From: Rhodospirillales bacterium | Lineage (GTDB): Bacteria > Pseudomonadota > Alphaproteobacteria > Rhodospirillales > Casp-alpha2 | NCBI GenBank assembly: GCA_021775095.1 | Contig: JAJFII010000009.1 | Span: forward strand, 143,507-207,506 | Length of the DNA stretch: 64,000 nucleotides | Direction of reading: 5' to 3' | In this document: positions 16,698-24,648 of the stretch, in pieces | Position numbering within the stretch: position 1 is the stretch's first letter | How the letters are laid out: each line of letters opens with the position of its first letter | Made by a program: the position numbers and the translations under genes | Notes under the pieces: generated by a model | The model's database searches: none | The model's input: the letters and a program-made list of their open reading frames with translations, nothing else | Told to the model about the DNA's origin: nothing

Positions 16698-17392
16698 TGG
16701 AAAAATCACTGTATGAGCTGTTAAGACGCGTTGATACACCATCGGTATGTAACGCCATTGAAGTGGCCCAAGGTCAACGCGGTTTCGCAAGTTTTACACG
16801 CGGCACGATGCTCTGCTCGGCTCCTGAAGAACCGGCACTGGTCGGATACGCACTGACTGCTAAAATTGCCGGTGTCGAGCCACCGACGGAAGACCCGGAT
16901 CTCATTCGCAAACGCAGAATGGATTATTACCGGTATATGGCGGAAGGGCCTCAGCCATCGGTAACGGTCATTGAAGATACAGATTATCCACAATGCATCA
17001 GCGCCTATTGGGGGGAAGTCAATACCACGGTTCATAAGGGGTTTGGGATCTCCGGCGCCTTAACAAATGGCGTCATGCGCGATTTGGGTGATCTGCCGGA
17101 TGGCTTTCCGGTGGTTGCCGGATCGATTGGTCCCAGTCACGGTTTTGTCCATGTAAAGGACTTCAATTGCCCGGTCGAAATTTTTGGCATGACCGTCCAT
17201 CCCGGTGATCTGATCCATGCCGACAGGCACGGTGCATTGGTTATCCCAGAAACCGCCATTGCCGATCTTGAAGCCGCATTGAATACAATGTTTACCAACG
17301 AAAAGCTTGTTCTCGATGCAGCACGTCAAGACGGTTTCAATTTCGAAAAATTTGAACAGGCATGGTCGGCATTTGAGGCTGCCCGTACATGA
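16697..17392 (+). CDS. RraA-like / HMG aldolase-type protein
   Basis: A 231-aa member of the RraA-like family that contains 4-hydroxy-4-methyl-2-oxoglutarate/4-carboxy-4-hydroxy-2-oxoadipate aldolases and oxaloacetate decarboxylases. Seen are TPSVCNAIEV near the N-terminus, GALTNGVMRDLGDLP with the catalytic Arg-Asp, GPSHGFVHVKDF, and VHPGDLIHADRHGALVIP. In this operon an aldolase or decarboxylase yielding pyruvate or a similar central metabolite is more plausible than an RNase E regulator. ATG overlaps the hydrolase stop. It is the last clear gene of the run; beyond it lies decayed sequence. Confidence 0.85.
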   Translation: MEKSLYELLRRVDTPSVCNAIEVAQGQRGFASFTRGTMLCSAPEEPALVGYALTAKIAGVEPPTEDPDLIRKRRMDYYRYMAEGPQPSVTVIEDTDYPQCISAYWGEVNTTVHKGFGISGALTNGVMRDLGDLPDGFPVVAGSIGPSHGFVHVKDFNCPVEIFGMTVHPGDLIHADRHGALVIPETAIADLEAALNTMFTNEKLVLDAARQDGFNFEKFEQAWSAFEAART

Positions 17393-17459
17393 GTATTGGA
17401 TAAACGGATGTGATTTCGGCTCAAATTATACCTTTCTAATATTATAAGGCACCGGGGCG

Positions 17460-17889
17460 TCATTCGATCCCTACAGCGTTCCGCAGTCCGCCGTCGCCGA
17501 TCACGATGCGGTGGAGGCGATAGATTTCAGTTTGGTTGAGGGGCCGTTTGCCTGCTTCCAATACCGCGCGCGCCCAGCGCTGCCGTCTATCGGTTTTGGC
17601 ACGTTCTCCCTCGATCTCCAAGCTCGCACGGCTATCGGCCAGTAGTTAAAAACCGGCTGTGCGCGCGATAATGTTGCTGCCTGTACGGCCAAGGGGTCGC
17701 GCAGCTATGTCCGAGAGGTTCTGGTCTGTGAAATGTTGAAGTTTCTCCGTGCGCCGGATAACCGGATAAAACGCGGGTTCCCAGATGGTTGTCCCAAACT
17801 CTGTGTCTTGCCGACAGTTTTCCTTTATCGGTGAAGTAGAGTTTTGGGTCGAGCGCATTGACCGTTGTAACGACCGGGGCGTCGTCCAT
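17460..17889 (-). pseudogene. decayed Fic-family protein gene fragment
   Basis: On the minus strand three segments join into one Fic-family N-terminal region: VTTVNALDPKLYFTDKGKL (from 17889), then after a frame change WEPAFYPVIRRTEKLQHFTD and ARPLGRTGSNIIARTAGF, then, beyond an in-frame TAA at 17646-17648, LLADSRASLEIEGERAKTD, QRWARAVLEAGKRPLNQTEI and YRLHRIVIGDGG, ending at a stop at 17460. SLEIEGE is the inhibitory-type helix motif region seen in many Fic proteins. The catalytic HPFxxGNGR motif is missing. One frameshift, one stop and a truncated 3' end mean it is not functional. The assignment rests on pattern recall, not on a search. Confidence 0.55.
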
Positions 17890-18379
17890 GCCCTACCGTT
17901 TGCCGGTCAGTGTTTGGTAGAAGAACCAGGTGCGCCTTGTAATCACGCCATTAATTTATCATTAGTATTAAGGCTGCCTTTGCGGAGCGGAGCGCCCGTG
18001 GATCAAGCAGAGCAGGCGCTGCAATTGAACCCTTCTGCCGTCTAAATTCCGGGAAACTAAATTCCGCCGCTAAAAGACTCCTGCAGATGTCCACATTGCG
18101 CGGCCTCGCCGCCACTTTACAATCCGTGCGCTGACGCCAGTGATAATGTTTTGTTGCCAAATCAATGGGCCGAAGGGCCGCAGAGCCAACCAACACCGTC
18201 GCTCATTCGCCATATGCCGTGTGGCCCCGGTCGAATTTGGTGGCTGTTATGGGGCGCCGTTTTAAGGGGTCGGAATTTGTTCATGGACGATAAAAAATTA
18301 AGTGGTCAATTGACAACTTATCAAGGAATTGCCAATCTAAGAAGCGAACAGAAACGATAAGCGATATAGGAGATGAACA
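17890..18379. other. gene-poor stretch with a partial promoter before the cupredoxin gene
   Basis: No intact gene recognised. Minus-strand frames here (e.g. 17951-18196) have no family features and may be further decay upstream of the Fic fragment. A perfect TTGACA at 18310-18315 could be the -35 of the cupredoxin/P460 pair, but the -10 17 bases on (CAATCT) is weak. A 25-codon ATG frame at 18283-18360 lacks a ribosome site and is probably chance. AGGAG lies before the cupredoxin ATG. Confidence 0.45.
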
Positions 18380-18703
18380 ATGGGCCTGAAAACCGATTTG
18401 GCTGTATCAGCCCTACTGACTGCTGTCCTGCCGGGGACGTTATTTGCTGCGGAGATTGACGTTTCGATGCAGGACCTGGCATATGTGCCGGCAAAACTCA
18501 CAGCGTCGATCGGCGACAAAATCCGTTTTATTAATAAGGATCAGGCCGCACATAACGTCTTTATTGCAACGGCACAATTTGCGGCGGATCTTGGCAAACA
18601 GGAAAACGGATCAGAAATAGTTTTTGTGCCCGGACGGACGGGCACCTTCGAAATTGAATGTGTATTCCATTCCCATATGTTGACAATTGTGGAGGTCAAA
18701 TGA
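18380..18703 (+). CDS. periplasmic amicyanin-like cupredoxin
   Basis: A 107-aa small blue copper-type protein. Signal peptide about 1-23 (ends LPGTLFAAEI). Type 1 copper ligands are all visible: His in AAHNVFIA near 53, and Cys, His and Met in ECVFHSHM near the C-terminus with the Cys-x2-His-x2-Met spacing of amicyanin and pseudoazurin-like proteins rather than the longer plastocyanin loop. Acts as a one-electron carrier in the periplasm. Its stop overlaps the ATG of a cytochrome P460-family gene, so the two are very probably redox partners. Confidence 0.87.
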   Translation: MGLKTDLAVSALLTAVLPGTLFAAEIDVSMQDLAYVPAKLTASIGDKIRFINKDQAAHNVFIATAQFAADLGKQENGSEIVFVPGRTGTFEIECVFHSHMLTIVEVK

Positions 18704-19221
18704 TGCGCACTTCATACCAGGTTTTTGCCGGGTCTTGTTTTATCGCTGTAATTTTCATGGGCTCCAGCCTGCGCGCCGGGCCTGAGGATGTTCCGCTGCC
18801 GCCAAACTATCAAACAAGCTTTGTTAATTATTTGGACGTCGACCGGTATGACCGAAAACGGGTGCGGAAGATGTATGTGAACCCGGAGGCGCAGGCGATT
18901 GCCAAAGCCGGCGCGCCCTTGCCCAATGGTACGGTCCTGATTATGGAAGATCATGATGCGCGCACCGACGCTGCAGGCAATTTGACGCGGGATGATAACG
19001 GTCGCCTGATTGCCCTGGCTCCGGTCGGAAATCGTTTTGTCATGATGAAAAATGACACGTGGTCGACAGACAATGGTAACTGGGATTATGCCTGGTATCA
19101 GAAAGACGGTACCTTAAAGGCCGACGTGAAATATCAGGGATGCTTCGACTGCCACAACAACCGTCAGGAACGGGATTTCACCTTCACCTACTGGAAGTTC
19201 GTAAGTGACCAGGCAAAGTAA
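18700..19221 (+). CDS. cytochrome P460-family protein
   Basis: A 173-aa exported c-type heme protein. Signal peptide about 1-27. The P460 layout is present: NYLDVDRYDRKRVRKMYVN, GAPLPNGTVLIMEDHDA, WSTDNGNWDYAWYQKDG and a single heme site CFDCH near 146-150 in YQGCFDCHNN. Cytochrome P460 enzymes oxidise hydroxylamine and have a Lys-heme crosslink; cytochrome c'-beta relatives bind NO instead, and sequence alone does not settle which this is. The tandem ATGs at 18700 overlap the cupredoxin stop, giving translational coupling and a natural electron acceptor. Confidence 0.85.
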   Translation: MMRTSYQVFAGSCFIAVIFMGSSLRAGPEDVPLPPNYQTSFVNYLDVDRYDRKRVRKMYVNPEAQAIAKAGAPLPNGTVLIMEDHDARTDAAGNLTRDDNGRLIALAPVGNRFVMMKNDTWSTDNGNWDYAWYQKDGTLKADVKYQGCFDCHNNRQERDFTFTYWKFVSDQAK

Positions 19222-19265
19222 CAGTTTAGAGTAACAGGACCGTCATTTGGCTTAGGGTCGGGACC

Positions 19266-19970
19266 CTAGGTCGGGCTGGCCAATAGGCGGACTTTCAGGC
19301 TTTCCTGGTCGCTTGCGTGCAGGTCTCGGATGCTATCGATGGCACCGTTCACAAATGTCTTAACCTGCAGGTCGACAACGTCATCGAGATTGTCGGGCAT
19401 TGGCATGCGATAGATATGGCGGCGAACTCCTAAAAAGACCATCGAGGCATGGAGCATCATGGTCAACTCCCGCTCCCCGCGCATCAGCGGTTGATCCTCG
19501 ACAGTTGGTAAGTTTGCCGCGGCGCGCAGGGCGGAAATAACCGGGACGAACAGGTGGTTTGTCAGAACATTACCGCGTCGTGTGGGCCACGACCTGCCAT
19601 CCAGATTTGCTCTCATGAACAGCTTGAGCCGGGTCTCCGTCGCATTTGCAACAAAAGATCTGTAAAACGTCGACAACATATCGGTCAGTTCAAGGCCCGG
19701 GTCGATGGTCGCGGTTTTGATCGATACGTCGCCCAATGCCAACTGCAGGGTTTTTTCGATAAAATCATCCTTGGAATCAAAATGTTTATAAATCAGTGCC
19801 TGGGTCACACCAAGAGCCGCCGCTATATCACGTGTCGAGCTGTCAAAGCCCTGGGCGGCAAAATGGACGGCCGCTTTTTCCAACATGATTGATATCCGTT
19901 GGTCGGCGGGCAAACGTCGCCGTACGGCTGTGCTCTCGGTTTGGATAGGTTTTGTTTTTAAAGCGTTCAT
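19266..19970 (-). CDS. TetR-family regulator
   Basis: A 234-aa regulator. Helix-turn-helix at about 42-65 (STRDIAAALGVTQALIYKHF), preceded by RRRLPADQRISIMLEKAAVHF. The ligand domain (about 85-215) is variable and includes TETRLKLFMRANLDG. It lies downstream of the minus-strand export genes and points away from the P460 pair, so its target may be either; the ending of the P460 gene and of this gene are convergent. An imperfect palindrome upstream (20046-20065) could be its own operator. Confidence 0.85.
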   Translation of the reverse strand: MNALKTKPIQTESTAVRRRLPADQRISIMLEKAAVHFAAQGFDSSTRDIAAALGVTQALIYKHFDSKDDFIEKTLQLALGDVSIKTATIDPGLELTDMLSTFYRSFVANATETRLKLFMRANLDGRSWPTRRGNVLTNHLFVPVISALRAAANLPTVEDQPLMRGERELTMMLHASMVFLGVRRHIYRMPMPDNLDDVVDLQVKTFVNGAIDSIRDLHASDQESLKVRLLASPT

Positions 19971-20045
19971 TGGCTGGTTGAGATAACATTAACGGTTGGC
20001 TCGGAAGCGATGTGGATCCCCATAGAAGCATACTCCTGTGGCGCA

Positions 20046-20065
20046 TGTCACACAAAACTGTGTCA
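20046..20065. promoter_or_regulatory. imperfect palindrome upstream of the TetR gene
   Basis: TGTCACAC and CTGTGTCA face each other across AAAA, with two mismatched pairs. It lies about 75 bases upstream of the TetR start at 19970 within the 117-bp gap to the barrel gene, a fitting position for an autoregulatory operator. No experimental or comparative support. Confidence 0.3.
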
Positions 20066-20087
20066 GCTGTTGCGAAACGGCTTGTAC

Positions 20088-21308
20088 CTAAAAAAACCGC
20101 GACAATCGGATAATCATGTGGTCGTCGTGGGTAATCCCGGCAAAGGACCCATTGGTCGGCACATTTTCCGTCCAGCGGCCTTCGATTTCGGCCTTCCAGT
20201 TGTCATTCAGGCGGCGTTCCGCCTCAATGGAAATGGCCGTTTCCTGGGTGATGCGATCAATTAGAGCACCGGCCAGGGCGCTGGTGTCATTTGTGTCATT
20301 TGCGGTCCAGCGAACGCCGAAAAAGACATCGTTATTGGACAAGGTGGCCGGCGCACCTGCATCTCTGCCGTCATATTGATATTCAGCGATAACTCCGACA
20401 TCCGAGATACCGCCGGAAACCTGATAAAAGGTATATTCGAGCCCCGCAACCGCGGCGGCAAAACGTTCACCATGGCCGGTCCGGACAATGCTTTCCAGTT
20501 TCCATAACCAGGCACCCTGTGTCAGTTGGGCGTCGATGCCGGTTTGATCGATTTGGTCGTAATGGGGGACAAATACCGCCGTGCCGTCGGCCCGGGTTGC
20601 CGGGACGGCGCGAGGTTCCCGACTGGTGCCATGAAAATGGCTGAGCCCCATATCAACGTCGCCTATCGTCTGTGCCCAGCGCAGGGCAAAATCAATGTGT
20701 TTGGCTTCGGCGCTGGAATCATAGGTGGCATCATCTTGTTGAACGGGTCTGGGCCCGCGCAGGCGCGCGTCGTCATCGGCAAAGGTCCGTTCCCGAAATC
20801 CAGGCAGGACAAAGCCGCTAAAGCTTCCCCAATCCGTCTCCAGGTTATAAGTGATCATCGGCTGACCCAGTTTATCTTCACCGTCGGTGTTTTCCACTGC
20901 GTCCGTTTGATTGATGATATCAACCAGGTGCCGGGATTCCGTTACCCCCCAGAAAACCTTGCCCAGTCCTACCCGAAGGTCCCAGGTCTCAGCCAGGTGC
21001 AACCAATTGGCCTCACGCAGATCTAGATGGCTGCGTCGGTCGTCATGGGTGTCGAGCCGAGCGAACGGGATCAGGGTAAATCGATCATTACCGGTGTCCA
21101 GTTCGTAAACAAATTCCGGCTCAAGGGTGAGCGATGGCGAGATAACCGAACGCTGTTGTCCGCGGTAGGTTCGGGCATTTGGAAACAGCCGAACTTCCAT
21201 ACTGCTTGAGCCTTCGATTTCCATTGCTGCCGCCTGTGTGGCGACGCTGCCGTAGGGGATCAGCAGCGTCGCCAGGAACAGAGCGAAGAGGAGGCGCCCT
21301 GTCCTCAT
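20088..21308 (-). CDS. outer-membrane beta-barrel protein of an MMPL export cassette
   Basis: A 406-aa exported protein: signal peptide about 1-27 (ends ATQAAAMEIE), then alternating amphipathic strands rich in Asp, Gly and aromatic residues (DLREANWLHLAETWDLRVGL, GKVFWGVTESRHLVDIINQT), finishing in the C-terminal Phe signature of outer-membrane barrels (IIRLSRFF). The VGLGKVFWGVTESRHLVDIINQ phrase resembles DUF1302-type proteins. Its start abuts the stop of the LolA-like gene, and the order MMPL exporter, LolA-like, barrel suggests a path from inner to outer membrane for a lipid-like cargo. Cargo unknown. Confidence 0.75.
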   Translation of the reverse strand: MRTGRLLFALFLATLLIPYGSVATQAAAMEIEGSSSMEVRLFPNARTYRGQQRSVISPSLTLEPEFVYELDTGNDRFTLIPFARLDTHDDRRSHLDLREANWLHLAETWDLRVGLGKVFWGVTESRHLVDIINQTDAVENTDGEDKLGQPMITYNLETDWGSFSGFVLPGFRERTFADDDARLRGPRPVQQDDATYDSSAEAKHIDFALRWAQTIGDVDMGLSHFHGTSREPRAVPATRADGTAVFVPHYDQIDQTGIDAQLTQGAWLWKLESIVRTGHGERFAAAVAGLEYTFYQVSGGISDVGVIAEYQYDGRDAGAPATLSNNDVFFGVRWTANDTNDTSALAGALIDRITQETAISIEAERRLNDNWKAEIEGRWTENVPTNGSFAGITHDDHMIIRLSRFF

Positions 21309-22102
21309 TACCGGATCTTCTTTAATCGGTTCGGGGTGAAACTGCCTGCATTGAGACCCACCTGAAATTCGTAGGGCGAAAATTCGAGGGTGGTTTCCTT
21401 TCCCGTTTGATGATTGACCATATGCATCTTTAAGGGACGCCAGTACTTATTCAGATACTGGGTGTAATTGGACTGGTCCAGGGTTTTAAGCAGGGATTCC
21501 TTGCGATCATAAAATTCGACCTTTTGAACCCGGTATTCGGTTTGATCAACCCACGTGACCTGCCGCGTGTAACCGGAGTTTTCGTATAAAGGAAACCGTT
21601 CAACAACAAAACAACTGAGCTCGCCACAGGCTTCGTCGCGGATCCATTTAAACGTATATTTGCCAACCTCAAAAGACACCAGATCCTCATAAGCAAATTC
21701 TGAACCGACAAAGGGTCCTGATTTGTTTGCCGACGAAATCCGTTTTACCCGTTTCAGGGCCGGCAGGAACAACCATTGATCATCGGGTTCGAGAATTTTT
21801 GTAAAACTCAAAAAGGCAGTTCCCTTGACGTCACGGGGGTGGTCAAAAACCGTCAGGCTTTTGTCTCCGACACCATCATCGAGAATTTCCAATGTGGAAA
21901 GTCTGAGTTTGCGGACGCTTTTTTCCCCATGTTTGTTGGTTAGGGTCATCGTCAAAGTCGACTGACTGTCGCCAAATCCAATGTCGCGTTTGTCTATTTC
22001 CCGGGCAATCGCCAACCCTTTTTCTTCGGAAGTTTCGGCGACCGCTGGCAGGCTGGACACGGCGACGGCCAGGGCGCTGGTTATGAGCAGGGATCGAAAC
22101 AT
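21308..22102 (-). CDS. LolA-like outer-membrane lipoprotein-sorting family protein
   Basis: A 264-aa periplasmic protein with a signal peptide at the chosen start (MFRSLLITSALAVAVSSLPA). It has the half-barrel LolA-like architecture: TLTMTLTNKHGEKSVRKLRL, FDHPRDVKGTAFLSFTKI, LPALKRVKRISSANKSGPFVGSE split over neighbouring strands, and YEDLVSFEVGKYTF. This subfamily is regularly paired with MMPL exporters and is thought to shuttle hydrophobic cargo. The start at 22102 lies 1 base after the exporter stop; an in-frame ATG at 22141 would add residues before the signal peptide and overlap the exporter gene. Confidence 0.8.
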   Translation of the reverse strand: MFRSLLITSALAVAVSSLPAVAETSEEKGLAIAREIDKRDIGFGDSQSTLTMTLTNKHGEKSVRKLRLSTLEILDDGVGDKSLTVFDHPRDVKGTAFLSFTKILEPDDQWLFLPALKRVKRISSANKSGPFVGSEFAYEDLVSFEVGKYTFKWIRDEACGELSCFVVERFPLYENSGYTRQVTWVDQTEYRVQKVEFYDRKESLLKTLDQSNYTQYLNKYWRPLKMHMVNHQTGKETTLEFSPYEFQVGLNAGSFTPNRLKKIR

Positions 22103-22103
22103 T

Positions 22104-24503
22104 TTATTCGGCCGCAACGACAGCGGGTTTGGACGTATCATCTAGGGACTCCTTTGTGTTTTTTGTGTTTTTGTCGGTTGTCAGCAGAAGTGCCGGCAAC
22201 AACAGGAAGTCTGCAAACAGCGCACAAACCAAGGTGATTGCCGTTAACAGGCCAAGCTCCTGGTTGATCCGGAAAGCAGACAACGAGAGGATCGCAAACC
22301 CTGCGATCAAAATTGCCGATGTTACCCATAGCGCCGTACCAACGGTAGAAAAGGCATATCGGATGGCAGCGGGGGTATCGGCACCGCGTTGGCGTTTGGC
22401 GCGCTGATATTTACTCAGGAAATGAACTGTCGCATCAACGATAATACCCAAACTGGTCGCCGTTACGATAGAGGCGGCGACGTCGACCTGGCCGATAAAT
22501 GCCGCCCATATGCCAAACGCCATCAGCGCCGGAACCAAATTAGGAACCAAACTAACGGCCCCCAGTTTGAGATCTTTCAAAGCGAAAGTCAGTAACAGCG
22601 AAATCAGAATAAAAGCAACGGTAGTACCGGTCAGCATGCCCTCAATATTCCGTTGGGATATATAGGCAAACATAATAAACGGCCCCGAGGCTTTGCTCTG
22701 TGCGGCGGTCGGGAAGTTGTCCTTTAACCACAGAGCAGCCCGTTCTTCGAGGACCCGTGCTTCACGGGTGGAAATATTTTTCAGGGTGGCGATAAACCGG
22801 GTTGCTGATTTGTCGACGTTGATCTGATTATTCAAATCCAACCCGTAGGGCAATGACATTTCAAACAACAAAAGATATTGTGCCGCCAAATCCCGTTCCT
22901 GTGGGAGCGTATACATGGCCGGATCGTCGCCATGCATGTTTTTGTTCAGACGCAGCATGATATCGGTCAGGCTTTGCACATGAACGACTTCCGGCTGCTG
23001 GCCAAACCAGACTTTAAACGCATCCATATTTTTCTGGTAGGCGGGGTCGCTAATGCCCCCCTCGTTACCAGAGGTAAGGGAAAACTGCATCTGATAAACA
23101 CCCGTCAGGTTTTCCTGGGCAAAATCAGTGTCCGTGCGAAATTCAATGGATGTGTCAAAATATTCGACAAATTTATCGTTCAGTTCGATTTGCGGAATCA
23201 GAGCCATTAAACCGACGACAATCAGGGTCATTACGGTAAATACCGGTTTGTACCTTTTGATTACAAAATCGGCCAGTCTGGTCATGCCATTGGTATGCGA
23301 TATAGGGCGCCGTTTGACCCGCATGGGCAAGATTGACATCAATGCAGGCAAAAACAAAATGGAATAAGCCCAGGCTGCCGCCACACCCATTGCCGTAATA
23401 TTGCCCAAGTCGCGGAACGGCGGTGCATCGCTAAAATTAAGCGACATAAATCCGATCATTGTTGTGATACTTGTCAAAAACACAGGTGTGAAGTTAACCC
23501 GAAGGGTTTCGATAATGGCCTCACGTTTTGTCGCACCCAAGCGCATTTCGTGCAGCATGGTAATCAAAATATGGACACTGTCGGCGATCGCGATGGTCAA
23601 AATAATGGTTGGTGCCGTCGATGACGGGGGCGTCAGTAAAATCCCAAACCAACCGGTCATGCCCATCGCCGTTACCGCCGACAAACCGATGACAAGAATC
23701 GTTCCAATGGTCCCGCTGAGTGAGCGCAAAAGGACCACCATGACCAAAAGCAACCCGCCGTACATTAACGGAATCAACGTTTCCATATCCAGTATTGAGG
23801 CTTCTGAAAAGGCGTTGTTAAGGGCAGCCAGTCCGGTTATGGCGACCCGCACATTTGGGTTGCCACTGCGAAACTCGTCAGCAATTTGACGGGCATAGGC
23901 CATCGCATTGGGGCCTTCATCAAGGGTTTTGCCAGGCAGGCTCAAATTGATGTTGATGGCCACGGTTTTTCCATCGGGGGATATCAGGCGGTTGGCCAGA
24001 AGCGGCTCAGCCAAACTGATCTGCTTCGCCTCATCGGCCGCACTTTGCGATATGACACCGCGTTTGGAAACCAAATCGCGAACCGTCAGGTCATCGCCTT
24101 GCGCATAACTGTGCTGGAAATTTGTCAGCGAATCGACACGGGTCGCAAACGGGGTTTTCCAGGATTTTTCCGTCAGATCACGTACCGCGCTCAACAGTTT
24201 AGGGGTAAAGACGTCGCCGTTATCGGGTTTGATTACAAATTGGATGTTATCATCCTTGGTATAAATCTTTTGCAGGTTTTCAAAGGCCTCCAGTTGCGGA
24301 TTATCGTCACTGAAAAACACCCGGTAATCCGTAGAAAAACCTAAAAACCGGGCACCGGAAGCGGCGCTAACGGCAACAAGCACGGCCCCAATGATCAATA
24401 ACCATCGCCATTTCAAAACCCATTCAGCGAAGGTGATGACCTTCAGGTCAAAGGCGCTGTTGGCTTTTGTATTAGAATCTTTTGTGTCATGTGCCGTAGC
24501 CAT
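22104..24503 (-). CDS. MMPL/RND-superfamily exporter
   Basis: A 799-aa membrane protein with the duplicated RND plan: a first helix (about 30-48), a large periplasmic loop, helices 2-6 (LIPLMYGGLLLVMVVLLRS, TIILTIAIADSVHILITMLH), a second loop, and helices 8-12 (GTTVAFILISLLLTFALKDL, SIVTATSLGIIVDATVHFLS). The Asp in IADSVHI and IVDATVH are the proton-relay positions of the family. The N- and C-termini are cytoplasmic. First gene of a three-gene minus-strand unit with the LolA-like and barrel genes and divergent from a TetR gene, so probably inducible by its substrate. Closest in kind to hopanoid or lipid exporters of the HpnN/MMPL group. Confidence 0.9.
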   Translation of the reverse strand: MATAHDTKDSNTKANSAFDLKVITFAEWVLKWRWLLIIGAVLVAVSAASGARFLGFSTDYRVFFSDDNPQLEAFENLQKIYTKDDNIQFVIKPDNGDVFTPKLLSAVRDLTEKSWKTPFATRVDSLTNFQHSYAQGDDLTVRDLVSKRGVISQSAADEAKQISLAEPLLANRLISPDGKTVAININLSLPGKTLDEGPNAMAYARQIADEFRSGNPNVRVAITGLAALNNAFSEASILDMETLIPLMYGGLLLVMVVLLRSLSGTIGTILVIGLSAVTAMGMTGWFGILLTPPSSTAPTIILTIAIADSVHILITMLHEMRLGATKREAIIETLRVNFTPVFLTSITTMIGFMSLNFSDAPPFRDLGNITAMGVAAAWAYSILFLPALMSILPMRVKRRPISHTNGMTRLADFVIKRYKPVFTVMTLIVVGLMALIPQIELNDKFVEYFDTSIEFRTDTDFAQENLTGVYQMQFSLTSGNEGGISDPAYQKNMDAFKVWFGQQPEVVHVQSLTDIMLRLNKNMHGDDPAMYTLPQERDLAAQYLLLFEMSLPYGLDLNNQINVDKSATRFIATLKNISTREARVLEERAALWLKDNFPTAAQSKASGPFIMFAYISQRNIEGMLTGTTVAFILISLLLTFALKDLKLGAVSLVPNLVPALMAFGIWAAFIGQVDVAASIVTATSLGIIVDATVHFLSKYQRAKRQRGADTPAAIRYAFSTVGTALWVTSAILIAGFAILSLSAFRINQELGLLTAITLVCALFADFLLLPALLLTTDKNTKNTKESLDDTSKPAVVAAE

Positions 24504-24572
24504 AAGCTATTCTCCTGGTATAAAACTGTGGCTAATCTTCAGCCTTTGATTTTCCGTGTTAATAATGTTAAC

Positions 24573-24614
24573 CTACACTGAGTAGTGTAGTAAACGGTAC
24601 GGTGTAGTTTACTA
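24573..24614. promoter_or_regulatory. nested palindromes in the TetR/MMPL divergent promoter
   Basis: Two inverted repeats sit side by side: CTACACT-GAGT-AGTGTAG (24573-24590) and TAGTAAAC-N11-GTTTACTA (24588-24614), sharing three bases. The gap is only 145 bp between the divergently transcribed exporter and TetR genes, so one regulator dimer or pair of dimers bound here could control both directions. The predicted ligand is the TetR protein at 24649. Confidence 0.65.
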
Positions 24615-24648
24615 ATCAATTTAAGTTTTGAGGTCAAGGAGTTTCTTC

